The notes under the pieces are model-generated. The model did no database searches, was not told where the DNA came from, and was given only the letters and a program-made list of their open reading frames with translations. From the NCBI GenBank assembly GCA_025355665.1, contig JANXZF010000073.1, forward strand, positions 1 through 40,554: a stretch of DNA of 40,554 nt, in the 5' to 3' direction. Each line of letters opens with the position of its first letter. The stretch's first letter is position 1. Shown here piece after piece: positions 28,195-37,372 of this stretch. The DNA comes from Actinomycetes bacterium. Its GTDB lineage: Bacteria > Actinomycetota > Actinomycetes > Nanopelagicales > Nanopelagicaceae. Position numbers and translations under genes: made by a program.

Positions 28195-28562
28195 GCCGCA
28201 CCTCTCGTCACACCTAGTCGCTCGCTAACCTCAAACCGAGGTGCGTGTACTTTCAAGTCTTTCATAAAGTTCTCCACCCTCAACCTTTAAATAGTTATAT
28301 ATAGTCGTAGTAACCAAGGACAATTTCTGTGGATAGAAGAAAAAACCCCTCACCAAGACCGCGTTTCTCCATTTCTTTCCTGTTGATAACTTTGCCTTCC
28401 CTTTGGATAACTAACATTTTGCTGCCTTACAAAATCAGTGAAATTCAACAAAACCCTTAATAAAACGGCTTAACCCACAAATAAAAACTTTTCATCCACA
28501 GTTATCCACAGTTTTTACACAACCTGGGGGTAAATACCCGCAAATAGGACATTTTTACCAAA
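28195..28562. other. Putative oriC (dnaA-dnaN intergenic region)
   Basis: 368 bp without a gene, between dnaN and dnaA, the usual actinobacterial origin site. It holds DnaA-box-like 9-mers: TGTGGATAG (28328-28336), TGTTGATAA (28381-28389), TTTGGATAA (28402-28410), TCATCCACA (28492-28500) and the perfect TTATCCACA (28502-28510). The last two are in tandem at 10-bp spacing. An AT-rich stretch at about 28425-28490 beside this pair is the best unwinding-element candidate. Confidence 0.8.
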
Positions 28563-29969
28563 CTACACATTTTTAGCCTGCTGCTTTATCCGGTTAGTCA
28601 ACTCAGTAACTTGATTATAGATCGATCGACGTTCAGCCATTAACTGCCGAATCTTGCGGTCTGCATGCATAACCGTCGTGTGATCGCGCCCCCCGAAGAG
28701 TTGGCCAATTTTAGGAAGAGAGAGCTCTGTTAGTTCCCGGCACAAATACATTGCGATCTGGCGTGCATTCACCAAAACCCTAGAGCGAGATGTTCCGCAA
28801 AGGTCATCTAACGTCAAACTAAAGTAAGCAGCGGTCTGAGCCATAATGGTGGCGCTAGTTATTTCCAATGAAGACTCATTAGGAATGAGATCTTTTAAAA
28901 CGATTTCAGCCAAACCAAGATCGACGCCTTGTCTGTTTAAACTAGCGAACGCCGTTACCCGAATTAACGCACCTTCTAACTCCCGAATGTTGGTTGAAAT
29001 CTTGCTAGCGATATATTCAAGAACGTCATCCGGAGCATTCAACTTATCTTGAGCCGCTTTTTTACGAAGGATTGCGATTCGAGTCTCAAGTTCTGGAGGC
29101 TGAATATCAGTAATTAAACCCCACTCGAAACGTGATCGAAGCCGATCCTCCAGTGTTGTGAGTTGCTTCGGCGGTCGGTCACTTGAGATAACAATTTGCT
29201 TATTAGCGTTATATAACGTGTTAAAAGTGTGAAAAAACTCTTCCTGGGTGCGTTCTTTGTTCTCTAAGAACTGAATGTCATCAACTAATAAAACATCAAG
29301 ATCCCGATATCGTCGTTGAAAGGCAGAAGCCTTATCGTCACGGATTGAGTTAATAAAATCGTTTGTAAATTCCTCACTGGAAACATACCTAACACGAACT
29401 CCGCCGTACAACTCTTTCGCGTAAGCGCCGATTGCATGCAAAAGGTGTGTTTTACCAAGTCCAGATTCGCCATAGATAAAAAGCGGGTTGTAAGCCTTCG
29501 CGGGAGCCTCAGCCACAGCAACCGCAGCCGCATGAGCGAATCGGTTAGACGCGCCAATAACGAAAGTCTCAAAAACGTAGCGCGGGTTTAATTGGGAGAC
29601 CTCACTGCTTTTACTTGCGGCTCGATCATCTCTACCAGTGCCAACTTTTGGCGCGATGAATTCAATTTCAATTTCTGGTTGGGGTGGGCTTGGAAGTTCG
29701 AGGCCCTCATCAATAGTCACTGCAATATTTGTTTTTTCGCCAAGTTCGCGAGATAGGACTTCACTAACAACACTGCGAAGTCGAGTCTCTAAAACATCCT
29801 TAGCGAATGCATTTGGGGCTGCCACTAGTAGGTTGGTGACCCCGTTTCCTTTTAAGAGTCCTAAAGGCTTTGTTAGGGAGAGGAAGGCTCGATGCTGGGG
29901 GGTGTCTATGGTGGCATCGGCGATAACCCGGCTCCAGAGTTCGGCAAGGTCATTCTCAACTAAAGTCAT
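28563..29969 (-). CDS. dnaA: Chromosomal replication initiator DnaA
   Basis: 468-residue AAA+ initiator that binds DnaA boxes and melts the origin. Domain I is N-terminal. Domain II linker is at about 90-125. Domain III has Walker [10 protein letters not shown] (167-175) and Walker [11 protein letters not shown] (226-235). Domain IV helix-turn-helix has [23 protein letters not shown] with GGGAAGG upstream. Two DnaA boxes lie 21-40 bp before the start, suggesting autoregulation. Confidence 0.97.
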   Translation of the reverse strand: MTLVENDLAELWSRVIADATIDTPQHRAFLSLTKPLGLLKGNGVTNLLVAAPNAFAKDVLETRLRSVVSEVLSRELGEKTNIAVTIDEGLELPSPPQPEIEIEFIAPKVGTGRDDRAASKSSEVSQLNPRYVFETFVIGASNRFAHAAAVAVAEAPAKAYNPLFIYGESGLGKTHLLHAIGAYAKELYGGVRVRYVSSEEFTNDFINSIRDDKASAFQRRYRDLDVLLVDDIQFLENKERTQEEFFHTFNTLYNANKQIVISSDRPPKQLTTLEDRLRSRFEWGLITDIQPPELETRIAILRKKAAQDKLNAPDDVLEYIASKISTNIRELEGALIRVTAFASLNRQGVDLGLAEIVLKDLIPNESSLEITSATIMAQTAAYFSLTLDDLCGTSRSRVLVNARQIAMYLCRELTELSLPKIGQLFGGRDHTTVMHADRKIRQLMAERRSIYNQVTELTNRIKQQAKNV

Positions 29970-29989
29970 AAACCTTCCCTCTCAAAATT

Positions 29990-30104
29990 AATCCACAAGG
30001 TTATCCACAAGCTGTGGTCTAAACCAAAGGTTGAGGCTCAATAGCCCTGTAGCAAGGATGAAAAAGTAGAGCGGTTGGACGATAAAAGCAAGTAGTTATC
30101 CACA
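29990..30104. promoter_or_regulatory. Second DnaA-box cluster, upstream of dnaA
   Basis: The 261-bp dnaA-rpmH gap contains TAATCCACA (29990-29998), TTATCCACA (30001-30009) and TTATCCACA (30096-30104), all in the same orientation. The first two are spaced 11 bp, one helical turn. Candidates for dnaA autoregulation and/or a bipartite origin. Confidence 0.7.
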
Positions 30105-30150
30105 ACTCTGACCATTGAAAGAGGTGCCACTTCACCAAAACGGTCTCAGT

Positions 30151-30180
30151 TTGACCCTTTTATCCCCAGACCTCTACCGT
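30151..30180 (+). promoter_or_regulatory. Candidate rpmH promoter
   Basis: TTGACC (30151-30156), an 18-bp spacer and TACCGT (30175-30180) fit an actinobacterial sigma70-type promoter (-10 of TAnnnT form). This gives a leader of about 45 nt before rpmH, whose ribosome-binding site AAGGAG (30220-30225) is strong. Confidence 0.4.
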
Positions 30181-30230
30181 TACCTCCTCATTCTAATTAA
30201 TCGAATTATAAGAATTTTCAAGGAGTCCTC

Positions 30231-30368
30231 ATGACCAAGCGCACCTTCCAGCCGAACGTACGTCGGCGAGCGAAGAAACATGGCTTCCGCGCTCGTATGG
30301 CCACTCGAGCAGGCCGAGCTGTTCTTTCAGCTCGCCGCGCAAAGGGTCGCGCACGCCTGTCCGCGTAA
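30231..30368 (+). CDS. rpmH: 50S ribosomal protein L34
   Basis: 45-residue, very basic ribosomal protein starting [19 protein letters not shown], the L34 signature, and ending in RARLSA. AAGGAG lies 5 nt before the ATG. First gene of the plus-strand run leading away from the origin; the L34 gene next to dnaA is nearly universal in bacteria. Confidence 0.97.
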   Translation: MTKRTFQPNVRRRAKKHGFRARMATRAGRAVLSARRAKGRARLSA

Positions 30369-30377
30369 ATACTCCTC

Positions 30378-30722
30378 GTGCTACCACGTCATGCACGGCT
30401 CACTTCGGCGGATGATTTCGCACGAACAACAAAAAGTGGTTTTCGTGTGTCGAGCAAATTTCTTGTTGTGTATCTCCTCCTATCCATGGCGAACAGCCCT
30501 GCCCAGGCCGGTCTGATAATTAGCAAAAACGTGGGTGGATCTGTAGTGCGGCACCGAGTTGCTCGCCAAATCCGCCATGCCCTACTTGGTCACTTAAGGA
30601 ATTTGCCAGATGGTTCTCGGATTGTAGTTCGAGCCCTTCCCGGATCGGCCCGTCAAGATTTAAAGAAAGACCTTGACTCGCTCTTTCTCAAGATTTCCGA
30701 AAAGTCTATGGTGACGCGATGA
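30378..30722 (+). CDS. rnpA: Ribonuclease P protein component
   Basis: 114-residue protein cofactor of RNase P, which matures tRNA 5' ends. N-terminus LPRHARLTSADDFARTTKSG, the RNR-type basic helix in NVGGSVVRHRVARQIR, and RIVVRALPGSA. GTG start 9 nt after rpmH. Overlaps yidD by 4 nt (ATGA). Confidence 0.95.
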   Translation: MLPRHARLTSADDFARTTKSGFRVSSKFLVVYLLLSMANSPAQAGLIISKNVGGSVVRHRVARQIRHALLGHLRNLPDGSRIVVRALPGSARQDLKKDLDSLFLKISEKSMVTR

Positions 30723-30991
30723 GGGCCTTGGCTATCTTTTTCATCAGTGTGTATCAAAAATGGATCTCACCAATGTTTCCCCCAAGGTGTAAGTACTACC
30801 CATCCTGTTCTTCTTATGCGGCTACAGCTATTTCCATTTACGGCCTAAAAGGTTTTGGAATGGCCGCATGGAGATTGATGCGGTGCAACCCTTGGTCGTA
30901 CGGCGGCGTTGACTACGTTCCAGAAAAAGTTCAAAAAAATACCTTAAATCCAAATACCGGATTACATATACGCGGGGGCCTCTCACAATGA
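30719..30991 (+). CDS. yidD: Membrane protein insertion efficiency factor YidD
   Basis: 90-residue membrane-associated protein with the YidD pattern: YQKWISP near the start, RCKYYPSCSSYA and a late RCNPWSYGGVD. Helps insertion of membrane proteins with YidC. Overlaps both rnpA and yidC by 4 nt. Confidence 0.95.
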   Translation: MRALAIFFISVYQKWISPMFPPRCKYYPSCSSYAATAISIYGLKGFGMAAWRLMRCNPWSYGGVDYVPEKVQKNTLNPNTGLHIRGGLSQ

Positions 30992-31905
30992 GTTCTATCC
31001 TAAAACCCTTATATATCGCTGTTTCTTGGGTTATTATCACGATCCATAAATTAGTGTCTCCCTTCTTTGGGGCAAGCAGCGGTGTTTCTTGGGCGCTTTC
31101 CATTATTGGTCTCGTGATCCTCATACGTATTCTCCTTATTCCACTTTTTGTAAAACAAATTAATAACCAACGAGCGATGACCGCACTTCAACCCCACATG
31201 AAAGCAATTCAACTTAAGCATAAAGATGATCGAACGAAGCAGTCTGAAGAAATGATGAAGCTATACAAAGAGCATAAAACAAATCCGCTAGCCTCATGCT
31301 TTCCAATGATTGCCCAAATGCCAATCTTTTTTGCGCTTTTCACAGTGTTGAATGGAATCGGAAAAAAGCCACCGAGGGCCCATGGTGTTCTAACTCAGGC
31401 TGATGTTGTTAACGCGGCGCATGCAAAGATATTTGGAGCACCCATCTCTTCGACTTTCCTAGGTTCACATAGCGGCAGCGTAAAACTCGTGACCGTTTTA
31501 TTGATTCTATTTATGTCAGCCACAACTTTCACTACACAGAGACAGTTAATGTATAAAGGCATGCCGAAAATGGATTCAAGCAACAATATGATGTTGCAGC
31601 AGCAAAAAATAATGCTGTATGCGTTTCCATTAATCTTTGCAATCTCAGGAGTGAATTTCCCGATCGGCGTTTTGATTTATTGGTCGACCACAAATCTTTG
31701 GACGTGGGGCCAACAGTTCTATGTCATTAAACGCAATCCAACGCCTGGTTCACCGGCCTTCATAGAGCTGCAGGCTAAAAAAGCACGTAAAGCCGGCCTA
31801 ACCGAACCAGAGGTCATTAGTCCAGAGGCGACGCCAGAAGTGGGTAGCGGCGAAATAAAAGGTCAACGCCAACAACCAAAAAAGAAGCCAAAAAAGAAGA
31901 AGTAA
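30988..31905 (+). CDS. yidC: Membrane protein insertase YidC
   Basis: 305-residue Oxa1/YidC insertase of the Gram-positive type, without the large periplasmic domain. Helix 1 at about 8-26; helix 2 contains IRILLIPLFVKQ, where the arginine in the hydrophilic groove is expected; MIAQMPIFFALF, LVTVLLILFMSATTF and a late helix with PIGVLIYWSTTNLW follow. Basic tail KKKPKKKK for ribosome contact. There is no lipobox Cys at the N-terminus. Followed by a 71-nt gap before jag. Confidence 0.95.
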   Translation: MSSILKPLYIAVSWVIITIHKLVSPFFGASSGVSWALSIIGLVILIRILLIPLFVKQINNQRAMTALQPHMKAIQLKHKDDRTKQSEEMMKLYKEHKTNPLASCFPMIAQMPIFFALFTVLNGIGKKPPRAHGVLTQADVVNAAHAKIFGAPISSTFLGSHSGSVKLVTVLLILFMSATTFTTQRQLMYKGMPKMDSSNNMMLQQQKIMLYAFPLIFAISGVNFPIGVLIYWSTTNLWTWGQQFYVIKRNPTPGSPAFIELQAKKARKAGLTEPEVISPEATPEVGSGEIKGQRQQPKKKPKKKK

Positions 31906-31976
31906 ATCAGGACAAATGATATTAAAACAGAGTAAACCCGACAAAAGGGTTACTAAAAGGGTGTGAGGAGTGCGCA

Positions 31977-32468
31977 ATGACTGAAGAGACCAAAGTTGAA
32001 GGCAATTCCCTAGTAGCCAAACTAGAGGAAGAGGGCGATATCGCGGCGGATTACTTGGAAGGCCTGCTCGATATTACAGATTTAGACGGCGACATTGATA
32101 TTGATGTTGAGAACGACCGTGCCTCACTGGCTATTGTCGGCGGCAAATTAGGACACCTCGTTGGACGAGAGGGAGAGGTTCTTGATGCAATTCAGGAGCT
32201 CACTCGCCTAGCGGTGCAGACTTCCACGGGAGAGCGCAGCCGACTTATGCTTGATATTGACGGTTACAGGGCTGGACGCAAGGCTGAACTCCGCAAACTC
32301 GCCAACGAGAGTGCCGAAGAGGTTACGTCAACCAAAAGTTCACTCAAACTTGCTCCTATGAATGCCTTTGAGCGCAAAATTATCCATGACACCATTCAGG
32401 ACTTGGGGCTCACGAGTGAATCAGAAGGTGAAGACCCGGATCGCTGCGTGGTGATCTTCCCAAACTAA
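31977..32468 (+). CDS. Jag/KhpB-like RNA-binding protein (KH-R3H)
   Basis: 163 residues. Acidic N-terminus, then a KH-like domain with LGHLVGREGEVLDAIQELTR and an R3H domain with APMNAFERKIIH. The Jag_N domain of Firmicutes KhpB is missing, as is common in Actinobacteria. Binds RNA; in Firmicutes KhpB/EloR is tied to cell elongation and to Ser/Thr kinase signalling. GAGGAG ribosome-binding site 7 nt before the ATG. Confidence 0.9.
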   Translation: MTEETKVEGNSLVAKLEEEGDIAADYLEGLLDITDLDGDIDIDVENDRASLAIVGGKLGHLVGREGEVLDAIQELTRLAVQTSTGERSRLMLDIDGYRAGRKAELRKLANESAEEVTSTKSSLKLAPMNAFERKIIHDTIQDLGLTSESEGEDPDRCVVIFPN

Positions 32469-32471
32469 CTC

Positions 32472-33062
32472 TTGTCTCTTCCTGAGGTTTCACGTGAAAC
32501 CCTTATTGACCTCTATTTTCCTTCTAAACAAGAGGAGATCCGTTCTTTTGCGGCCTTCCTTACACGTGTTGGGATTGAGAGGGGTTTAATCGGTCCCCGC
32601 GAAGGCGAGAAGATCTGGGAACGGCACATTTTTAACTCCCTTCCAGTGATCTCCCTCATTCCTGAAGGAGCCTTCGTTATAGATATCGGCTCCGGGGCGG
32701 GGTTGCCCGGCGTGCCAATTGCTCTGGCCCGCCCAGATCTTCACGTTACCCTTATTGAACCTCTTCAAAGAAGGGTGGATTTCCTCAATGAAGCAGTGTC
32801 TGGATTGGGAATAACCGTTCTACGCGGGCGAGCCCAGGATTTCAAGATCAAAGCTGACATTGTGACGGCCCGGGCTGTGGCTCCATTAGACAAACTCAAG
32901 GAAATTAGTTGGCACCTAGTCAAAAAAAGCGGGGCGCTTCTGGCAATCAAAGGAGAGAGTGCCGCAGCTGAGGCAGCTACTGTTGCCAATGCCCAACTTT
33001 TTGAGATTGAACTCGAGGGCCTGCCGGTTGGAAGGGTCATTTCTCTTCAAAAGACTGGTTAA
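32472..33062 (+). CDS. rsmG: 16S rRNA (guanine-527-N7)-methyltransferase
   Basis: 196-residue SAM-dependent methyltransferase (GidB). SAM site DIGSGAGLPGVPIAL; other family parts are WERHIFNSL and TARAVAPLDKL. The TTG start at 32472 is 3 nt after the jag stop and has no visible ribosome-binding site, so coupling is likely; the next downstream starts would lose the VSRET segment. Codons 6-10 are formed by a parS site. Confidence 0.93.
   Translation: MSLPEVSRETLIDLYFPSKQEEIRSFAAFLTRVGIERGLIGPREGEKIWERHIFNSLPVISLIPEGAFVIDIGSGAGLPGVPIALARPDLHVTLIEPLQRRVDFLNEAVSGLGITVLRGRAQDFKIKADIVTARAVAPLDKLKEISWHLVKKSGALLAIKGESAAAEAATVANAQLFEIELEGLPVGRVISLQKTG
32486..32501. promoter_or_regulatory. parS site in rsmG
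   Basis: GGTTTCACGTGAAACC, a perfect 16-bp palindrome. The 14-bp core GTTTCACGTGAAAC is identical to the bacterial parS consensus that ParB binds. It encodes VSRET in rsmG. Confidence 0.93.
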
Positions 33063-33071
33063 CTTGACCCC

Positions 33072-33995
33072 ATGACGGAGATGACGGATTCACGTGAAAC
33101 ATCGCAAAAAACCGTCATAGGGGTGCGTCGGCTCAAAGAAGCGATGGCTAAGCCTTCCCGGTTGCGGATTTTCTCCGTCTCAAATCAGAAAGGCGGGGTT
33201 GGAAAGACGACCACCACGGTAAATATCGCTGCCGCCCTAGCCATGGGTGGTTTGCGCACCCTCGTGATTGATCTGGATCCTCAAGGCAATGCCAGCACAG
33301 CCCTTGGCGTAGAACATCAGTTAAATGAGGGCATCTATGAGGTCCTTATGGGTAGTACAACGATTGACTCGGTAGTGCAGAAAGTGGCTGGCTTCCCACA
33401 CCTGGAATGCATCTCTTCAAATACCGCGTTGGCCCAAGCAGAAATCAACTTAGTTTCGATGGTTGCCCGCGAATTGCGATTAAAGGAAGCGATTGCAGAA
33501 TTGGTGACTGCACGGGAATCATCTGGAGTTGGCTACGACTACATATTTATTGATTGCCCGCCAAGTCTTGGTCTGTTGACGATCAACGCTTTGGCTGCCG
33601 CGCAAGAGTTACTAATTCCGATTCAGTGTGAGTACTACGCATTGGAGGGTCTCACACAGTTGTTAGAGACCTACTCCATTGTTCGTAAAAGGCTAAATGC
33701 CGAATTGAAACTATCAACAATTGTCTTAACAATGTTTGATGGTCGAACTCGTCTCGCAAATGATGTTGCTGAGAGTGTTCGTTCGCATTTTCCTAACGAG
33801 TTAATTGATATTCCCATTCCACGTGCCGTGAGAATTTCCGAAGCACCCTCGTACGGGCAAACAGTAATGACGTACGACCCGGTTTCTCCCGGTGCGATCG
33901 CTTACATGCAGATCGCAAAAGAAATCTCAGAGCGCGGAAAACCGTTTGATTCAAATGTTGTGAGTATTAATTACAAAAAGGGAGAGAGCGCATGA
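33072..33995 (+). CDS. parA: Chromosome-partitioning ATPase ParA
   Basis: 307-residue Walker-type ATPase that moves ParB-parS complexes to the cell pole. Deviant Walker A KGGVGKT (40-46) with the expected second lysine, [13 protein letters not shown], and [10 protein letters not shown]. An N-terminal extension of about 32 residues carries the second parS sequence. ATG at 33072, with a second in-frame ATG at 33081; neither has a strong ribosome-binding site. Stop overlaps parB by 4 nt. Confidence 0.96.
   Translation: MTEMTDSRETSQKTVIGVRRLKEAMAKPSRLRIFSVSNQKGGVGKTTTTVNIAAALAMGGLRTLVIDLDPQGNASTALGVEHQLNEGIYEVLMGSTTIDSVVQKVAGFPHLECISSNTALAQAEINLVSMVARELRLKEAIAELVTARESSGVGYDYIFIDCPPSLGLLTINALAAAQELLIPIQCEYYALEGLTQLLETYSIVRKRLNAELKLSTIVLTMFDGRTRLANDVAESVRSHFPNELIDIPIPRAVRISEAPSYGQTVMTYDPVSPGAIAYMQIAKEISERGKPFDSNVVSINYKKGESA
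33086..33101. promoter_or_regulatory. Second parS-like site, in parA
   Basis: GGATTCACGTGAAACA matches the 16-bp consensus TGTTTCACGTGAAACA at 14 positions, with the central TTCACGTGAA intact. It encodes DSRET near the ParA start, 600 bp from the rsmG site. Confidence 0.8.
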
Positions 33996-34864
33996 GCGTC
34001 AAACGACGCGGTTTAGGGACAAATCTTGACGCGCTGATTCCTACCTCGCTCACACTAAAAGGCGAAGAAGTTGCGCAACAAAACGAAGTATCCATTGATG
34101 CAATTTCGCCAAATCCAAGACAACCACGAACGGTCTTTGATGAAGATGCACTTCGCGAATTAATGGAGTCAATAAAGGAAGTTGGTTTACTTCAGCCTCC
34201 TGTTGTTCGTGAAACATCTTCTGGACGTTACGAGCTCATTATGGGAGAGCGACGTTTCCGTGCAGCTAAGGCGGCCGGTCTCACATCAATCCCTGTAATT
34301 ATTCGACAAACCAGTGATAACGATTTGCTTCGTGATGCGTTGATCGAGAACATCCATCGCAGCCAATTGAATGCACTCGAAGAGGCCGCCGCATACACCC
34401 AACTACTAAGCGACTTCAATTGCACACATGAAGAATTAGCGCAACGACTTGGAAAATCTCGCCCCCACATCACCAACACGATGCGGTTGCTAAATTTGCC
34501 GGCGACGGTGCAACGAAAAGTAGCGGCGGGGGTGCTTTCTGCCGGTCACGCTCGAGCACTTCTAGGCTTAACAGATGAAGCACAAATCGAGCATTTAGCA
34601 AACAGAATAGTTGCGGAAGGTTTGAGTGTTCGAGCAACCGAAGAACTTGTTGCGTCAGGTTTTGCCGGTGGAAAAACGAAGAGGAAAAGCACGCCGCGTC
34701 ATGCCCCACAAATGACCGAGATTGCGGAGCGTCTTTCAGACTATTTTGACACACGGGTTCATGTTCAGTCGGGTAAATCGAAAGGGAAGATAGTTATTGA
34801 ATTTTCCGGTGGCGATGATTTGGAGCGGCTACTGGCACTGCTTGAACAACAGGGACGAATGTAA
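33992..34864 (+). CDS. parB: Chromosome-partitioning protein ParB
   Basis: 290-residue parS-binding CTP-dependent clamp. NPRQPR and the following ParB box, [13 protein letters not shown] in the CTP-binding N-domain, then a helix-turn-helix ([20 protein letters not shown]) and a C-terminal dimer domain. ATG overlaps the parA stop. Converges with the aminotransferase gene with no gap at all between the two stop codons. Confidence 0.96.
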   Translation: MSVKRRGLGTNLDALIPTSLTLKGEEVAQQNEVSIDAISPNPRQPRTVFDEDALRELMESIKEVGLLQPPVVRETSSGRYELIMGERRFRAAKAAGLTSIPVIIRQTSDNDLLRDALIENIHRSQLNALEEAAAYTQLLSDFNCTHEELAQRLGKSRPHITNTMRLLNLPATVQRKVAAGVLSAGHARALLGLTDEAQIEHLANRIVAEGLSVRATEELVASGFAGGKTKRKSTPRHAPQMTEIAERLSDYFDTRVHVQSGKSKGKIVIEFSGGDDLERLLALLEQQGRM

Positions 34865-36133
34865 TTACTCTGTAATTTCAAATCCACTACCGCGTCGAGC
34901 TAATTCCTGTTTCACAACTCCACCAAGGGCTTTAACACCTTCGCGAATCCGATCGGGAGTTGGATGGCAGTATGACAATCGCATTGCCCAACTTCCAAAA
35001 CCGTCTGCGTAAAAAGCAGTGCCGGGGACATATGCTACTTTTGCGACGATTGCCTTTGGCACCATGAGCTTGGTATCAATTTCTGGCGGTAGATTGACCC
35101 ATACATAGAAGCCACCGCCAGGTCTCGTCCATGTTGCTGAGGCTGGGAAATGTTGATCTAGTGCTTCAAGCATCGCATCTCGACGGACTTTATAGAGTTC
35201 GCAAAAAGAGGCAATTTGATCTCTCCATGGCTGATCCGCAAGGTAGTTTGAGATTGTTAGCTGGGTGAAATTGGATGGGCAAAGAATCGAAGACTCGCTT
35301 GCGATAACGAGTTTTTCCTTGAGTGATGGTGGAACGAGAGCCCAACCTACGCGGAGACCGGCAGCGATTGTCTTTGAGAAAGAGCCGAGATAAATTACAT
35401 TTTCGCTATCTTCAGCGCGCATGGCATTTGGTGAAGGCCTATCAAAACCAAGTAACCCATATGGGTTGTCTTCAACAACAAAAATACTTTCCTCGCGACA
35501 AATATCCAGAATTTCCGTGCGTCGATCGGCAGGAAGAAGCACTCCTGTTGGATTTTGGTAGTTAGGAATTAGGTACAAAAACTTGATTTTTCGGCCAGTG
35601 GCTCGAACGGATGCAATTGCCTCGCGAAGTGCATCTGGCACCAGCCCTTGGTCGTCCAATGCCACATGAACTACCTGCGCTTCGTACTGGCGGAAAGTCC
35701 CGAGGGCGCCTACATAGGAAGGAGCTTCAACTAGAACCACATCGCCTGGATCGATAAATATTCGAGAAATAAGGTCTAGGGCTTGCTGGGAGCCCGTAGT
35801 TACAATCACATCGTCGGGATTGGCCCGAATTCCTTCAAGAGCCATAACCTCGCAGATTTGTTCGCGAAGTTTTGGGTGACCTTGCCCGCTGCCGTATTGC
35901 AGTGCTTCCGCACCGTTGGTAAGGATGAGTTGGCTGACAACCGATGCCATCATCTCCATCGGCAAAGCCGACAAGTTGGGCATTCCTCCAGCCAGAGAAA
36001 CGATTTCAGGACGAGACGCCACGGCGAAAAGTGAGCGTATTTCGCTTGCTTGCATGCCAGCAGCGCGGGCGGCGAAGCGCTCCTCTAGATGTTGAGGATC
36101 TCCTGTTTGATGGCGCGCGATGATGTTAGGCAT
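34865..36133 (-). CDS. PLP-dependent class I aminotransferase (2-aminoadipate aminotransferase-like)
   Basis: About 422 residues of the aspartate aminotransferase fold. PLP lysine Lys254 in LGSFSKTIAAGLRVGW; also IPNYQNPTGVLL and EDNPYG. This pattern is shared by 2-aminoadipate/LysN-type aminotransferases and by the catalytic half of MocR regulators, but no DNA-binding domain precedes it. ATG at 36133 with GGGAG upstream; an in-frame TTG at 36157 is less likely. Substrate not determined. It sits between cwlM and parB. Confidence 0.88.
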   Translation of the reverse strand: MPNIIARHQTGDPQHLEERFAARAAGMQASEIRSLFAVASRPEIVSLAGGMPNLSALPMEMMASVVSQLILTNGAEALQYGSGQGHPKLREQICEVMALEGIRANPDDVIVTTGSQQALDLISRIFIDPGDVVLVEAPSYVGALGTFRQYEAQVVHVALDDQGLVPDALREAIASVRATGRKIKFLYLIPNYQNPTGVLLPADRRTEILDICREESIFVVEDNPYGLLGFDRPSPNAMRAEDSENVIYLGSFSKTIAAGLRVGWALVPPSLKEKLVIASESSILCPSNFTQLTISNYLADQPWRDQIASFCELYKVRRDAMLEALDQHFPASATWTRPGGGFYVWVNLPPEIDTKLMVPKAIVAKVAYVPGTAFYADGFGSWAMRLSYCHPTPDRIREGVKALGGVVKQELARRGSGFEITE

Positions 36134-36171
36134 TGGCGAAGTCTCCCATATCCGCAAGCTCCAATGACGAC

Positions 36172-37305
36172 CTATCTGCGAAGCCCGGCCCTCTGGAGAT
36201 CAGAGATTTTAAGAGTGCCCGTTTTGGCGTCATCTTCGGATGCCAAATAAAGCCTTTGAATGGCAATAACAACTGCTTCGGCAATGACATCTCTAAAGTC
36301 AGGTCGGGAAAGCCTCCCCGCATCTCCTGGATTGGTCAGATAACCAACATCTATCCGAACTGTCGGAGATTTTGTGAGACGAAGGAGATCCCAAGTCTTC
36401 GAATGGGTTCTGCAATTGAGCAAGTCGGTTCTTGCGCAGATCTCGCGTTGAACGAGTGAAGCAAATCGTTCGCCAACGACCGAATGAATTCCATGGGCCT
36501 GGGCCCCGTAGTAGTAGGTGGCCACTCCATGCGCCACTTCGTTTTCGTATTCCTCTGCGTGAAAAGAGACGATGAGGTCAGCATTTGTTGCGTTGGAAAA
36601 TGCAATGCGTTCTAGTTCAGATGGAGAGTTATTGGCGCCGCGAGTGAGAAAAACGCCGACGCCTAATGCAAGTAGGCGTCCCTCGAGGCGTTGGGCAATG
36701 TCGTACACAACTTCTGATTCCTCCACGCCATTGACGCAAATGCCGCGATCCTCACCCCCGCAACTGGGATCCAGAACGATGATCTTGTTCGCCAGAGAGG
36801 GCCCACGATCTTTCTGTGTTGCACTTTCGCGAAGTATCGAAGGGGCACCACCAGAGACCGTCCGAGTTAATCTGATTAGAGCTGTGATCGTTGCCGGTCC
36901 ACATTTTCCATCTGCTGCTACACCGACAGATTTTTGAAATTCGCGAATGGAAGATTCAGTTTTACTTCCGAAGACTCCATCAACGCGTCCGCAGTCAAAA
37001 CCCATTTCCGTAAGACGTGCTTGCAAAGTTGCGACATCATCGCCACGAAGGAGGGGCGATGGTTGCAAATACAAAGAGCGATCACCGAGTTTCCATTGCG
37101 CTTCATCTAGAGATCGCAATGTCATCGAATTTACGATGCCGGTGACACTCAATCCACGCATCTGTTGGAATGTGCGAACCGCATTGACTACTCCGTCATC
37201 AATAACATGAGGACGCACCATGAGCAGGCCAAGCCGGTTGAGGATATTGATAATGTGGGTCGCTAAATCTCCACTGGCACCTTTTCCAACGGAGATTTCT
37301 TCCAT
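36172..37305 (-). CDS. cwlM: CwlM-like pseudo-amidase (peptidoglycan-binding domains plus amidase_3 fold)
   Basis: About 377 residues, no signal peptide. Two peptidoglycan-binding_1 repeats (about 10-70 and 85-146) precede an N-acetylmuramoyl-L-alanine amidase_3 domain (173-353). In active enzymes the first zinc His lies in DPGHGG; here it is Cys182 (DPSCGG). The catalytic Glu of VELGF is Asp319 (IDVGY). Glu196 and His249 remain. A cytoplasmic, catalytically degenerate protein next to trxA/trxB fits mycobacterial CwlM, a PknB-phosphorylated regulator of MurA and partner of MurJ. Thr362 and Thr364 near the C-terminus are candidate phosphosites. ATG at 37305 follows AGGG. Confidence 0.85.
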   Translation of the reverse strand: MEEISVGKGASGDLATHIINILNRLGLLMVRPHVIDDGVVNAVRTFQQMRGLSVTGIVNSMTLRSLDEAQWKLGDRSLYLQPSPLLRGDDVATLQARLTEMGFDCGRVDGVFGSKTESSIREFQKSVGVAADGKCGPATITALIRLTRTVSGGAPSILRESATQKDRGPSLANKIIVLDPSCGGEDRGICVNGVEESEVVYDIAQRLEGRLLALGVGVFLTRGANNSPSELERIAFSNATNADLIVSFHAEEYENEVAHGVATYYYGAQAHGIHSVVGERFASLVQREICARTDLLNCRTHSKTWDLLRLTKSPTVRIDVGYLTNPGDAGRLSRPDFRDVIAEAVVIAIQRLYLASEDDAKTGTLKISDLQRAGLRR

Positions 37306-37372
37306 CACCACAACCCTAATTATTTAAGCGCGTATCCAATACCAATCCAAACTAGCGCATAAATCCTGAAAG

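Noticed and set aside
34201-34216. Third parS in parB
   Set aside because: TGTTGTTCGTGAAACA has three mismatches in the centre-left and lacks CACGTG, so ParB binding is unlikely. Mentioned only as a possible relic.
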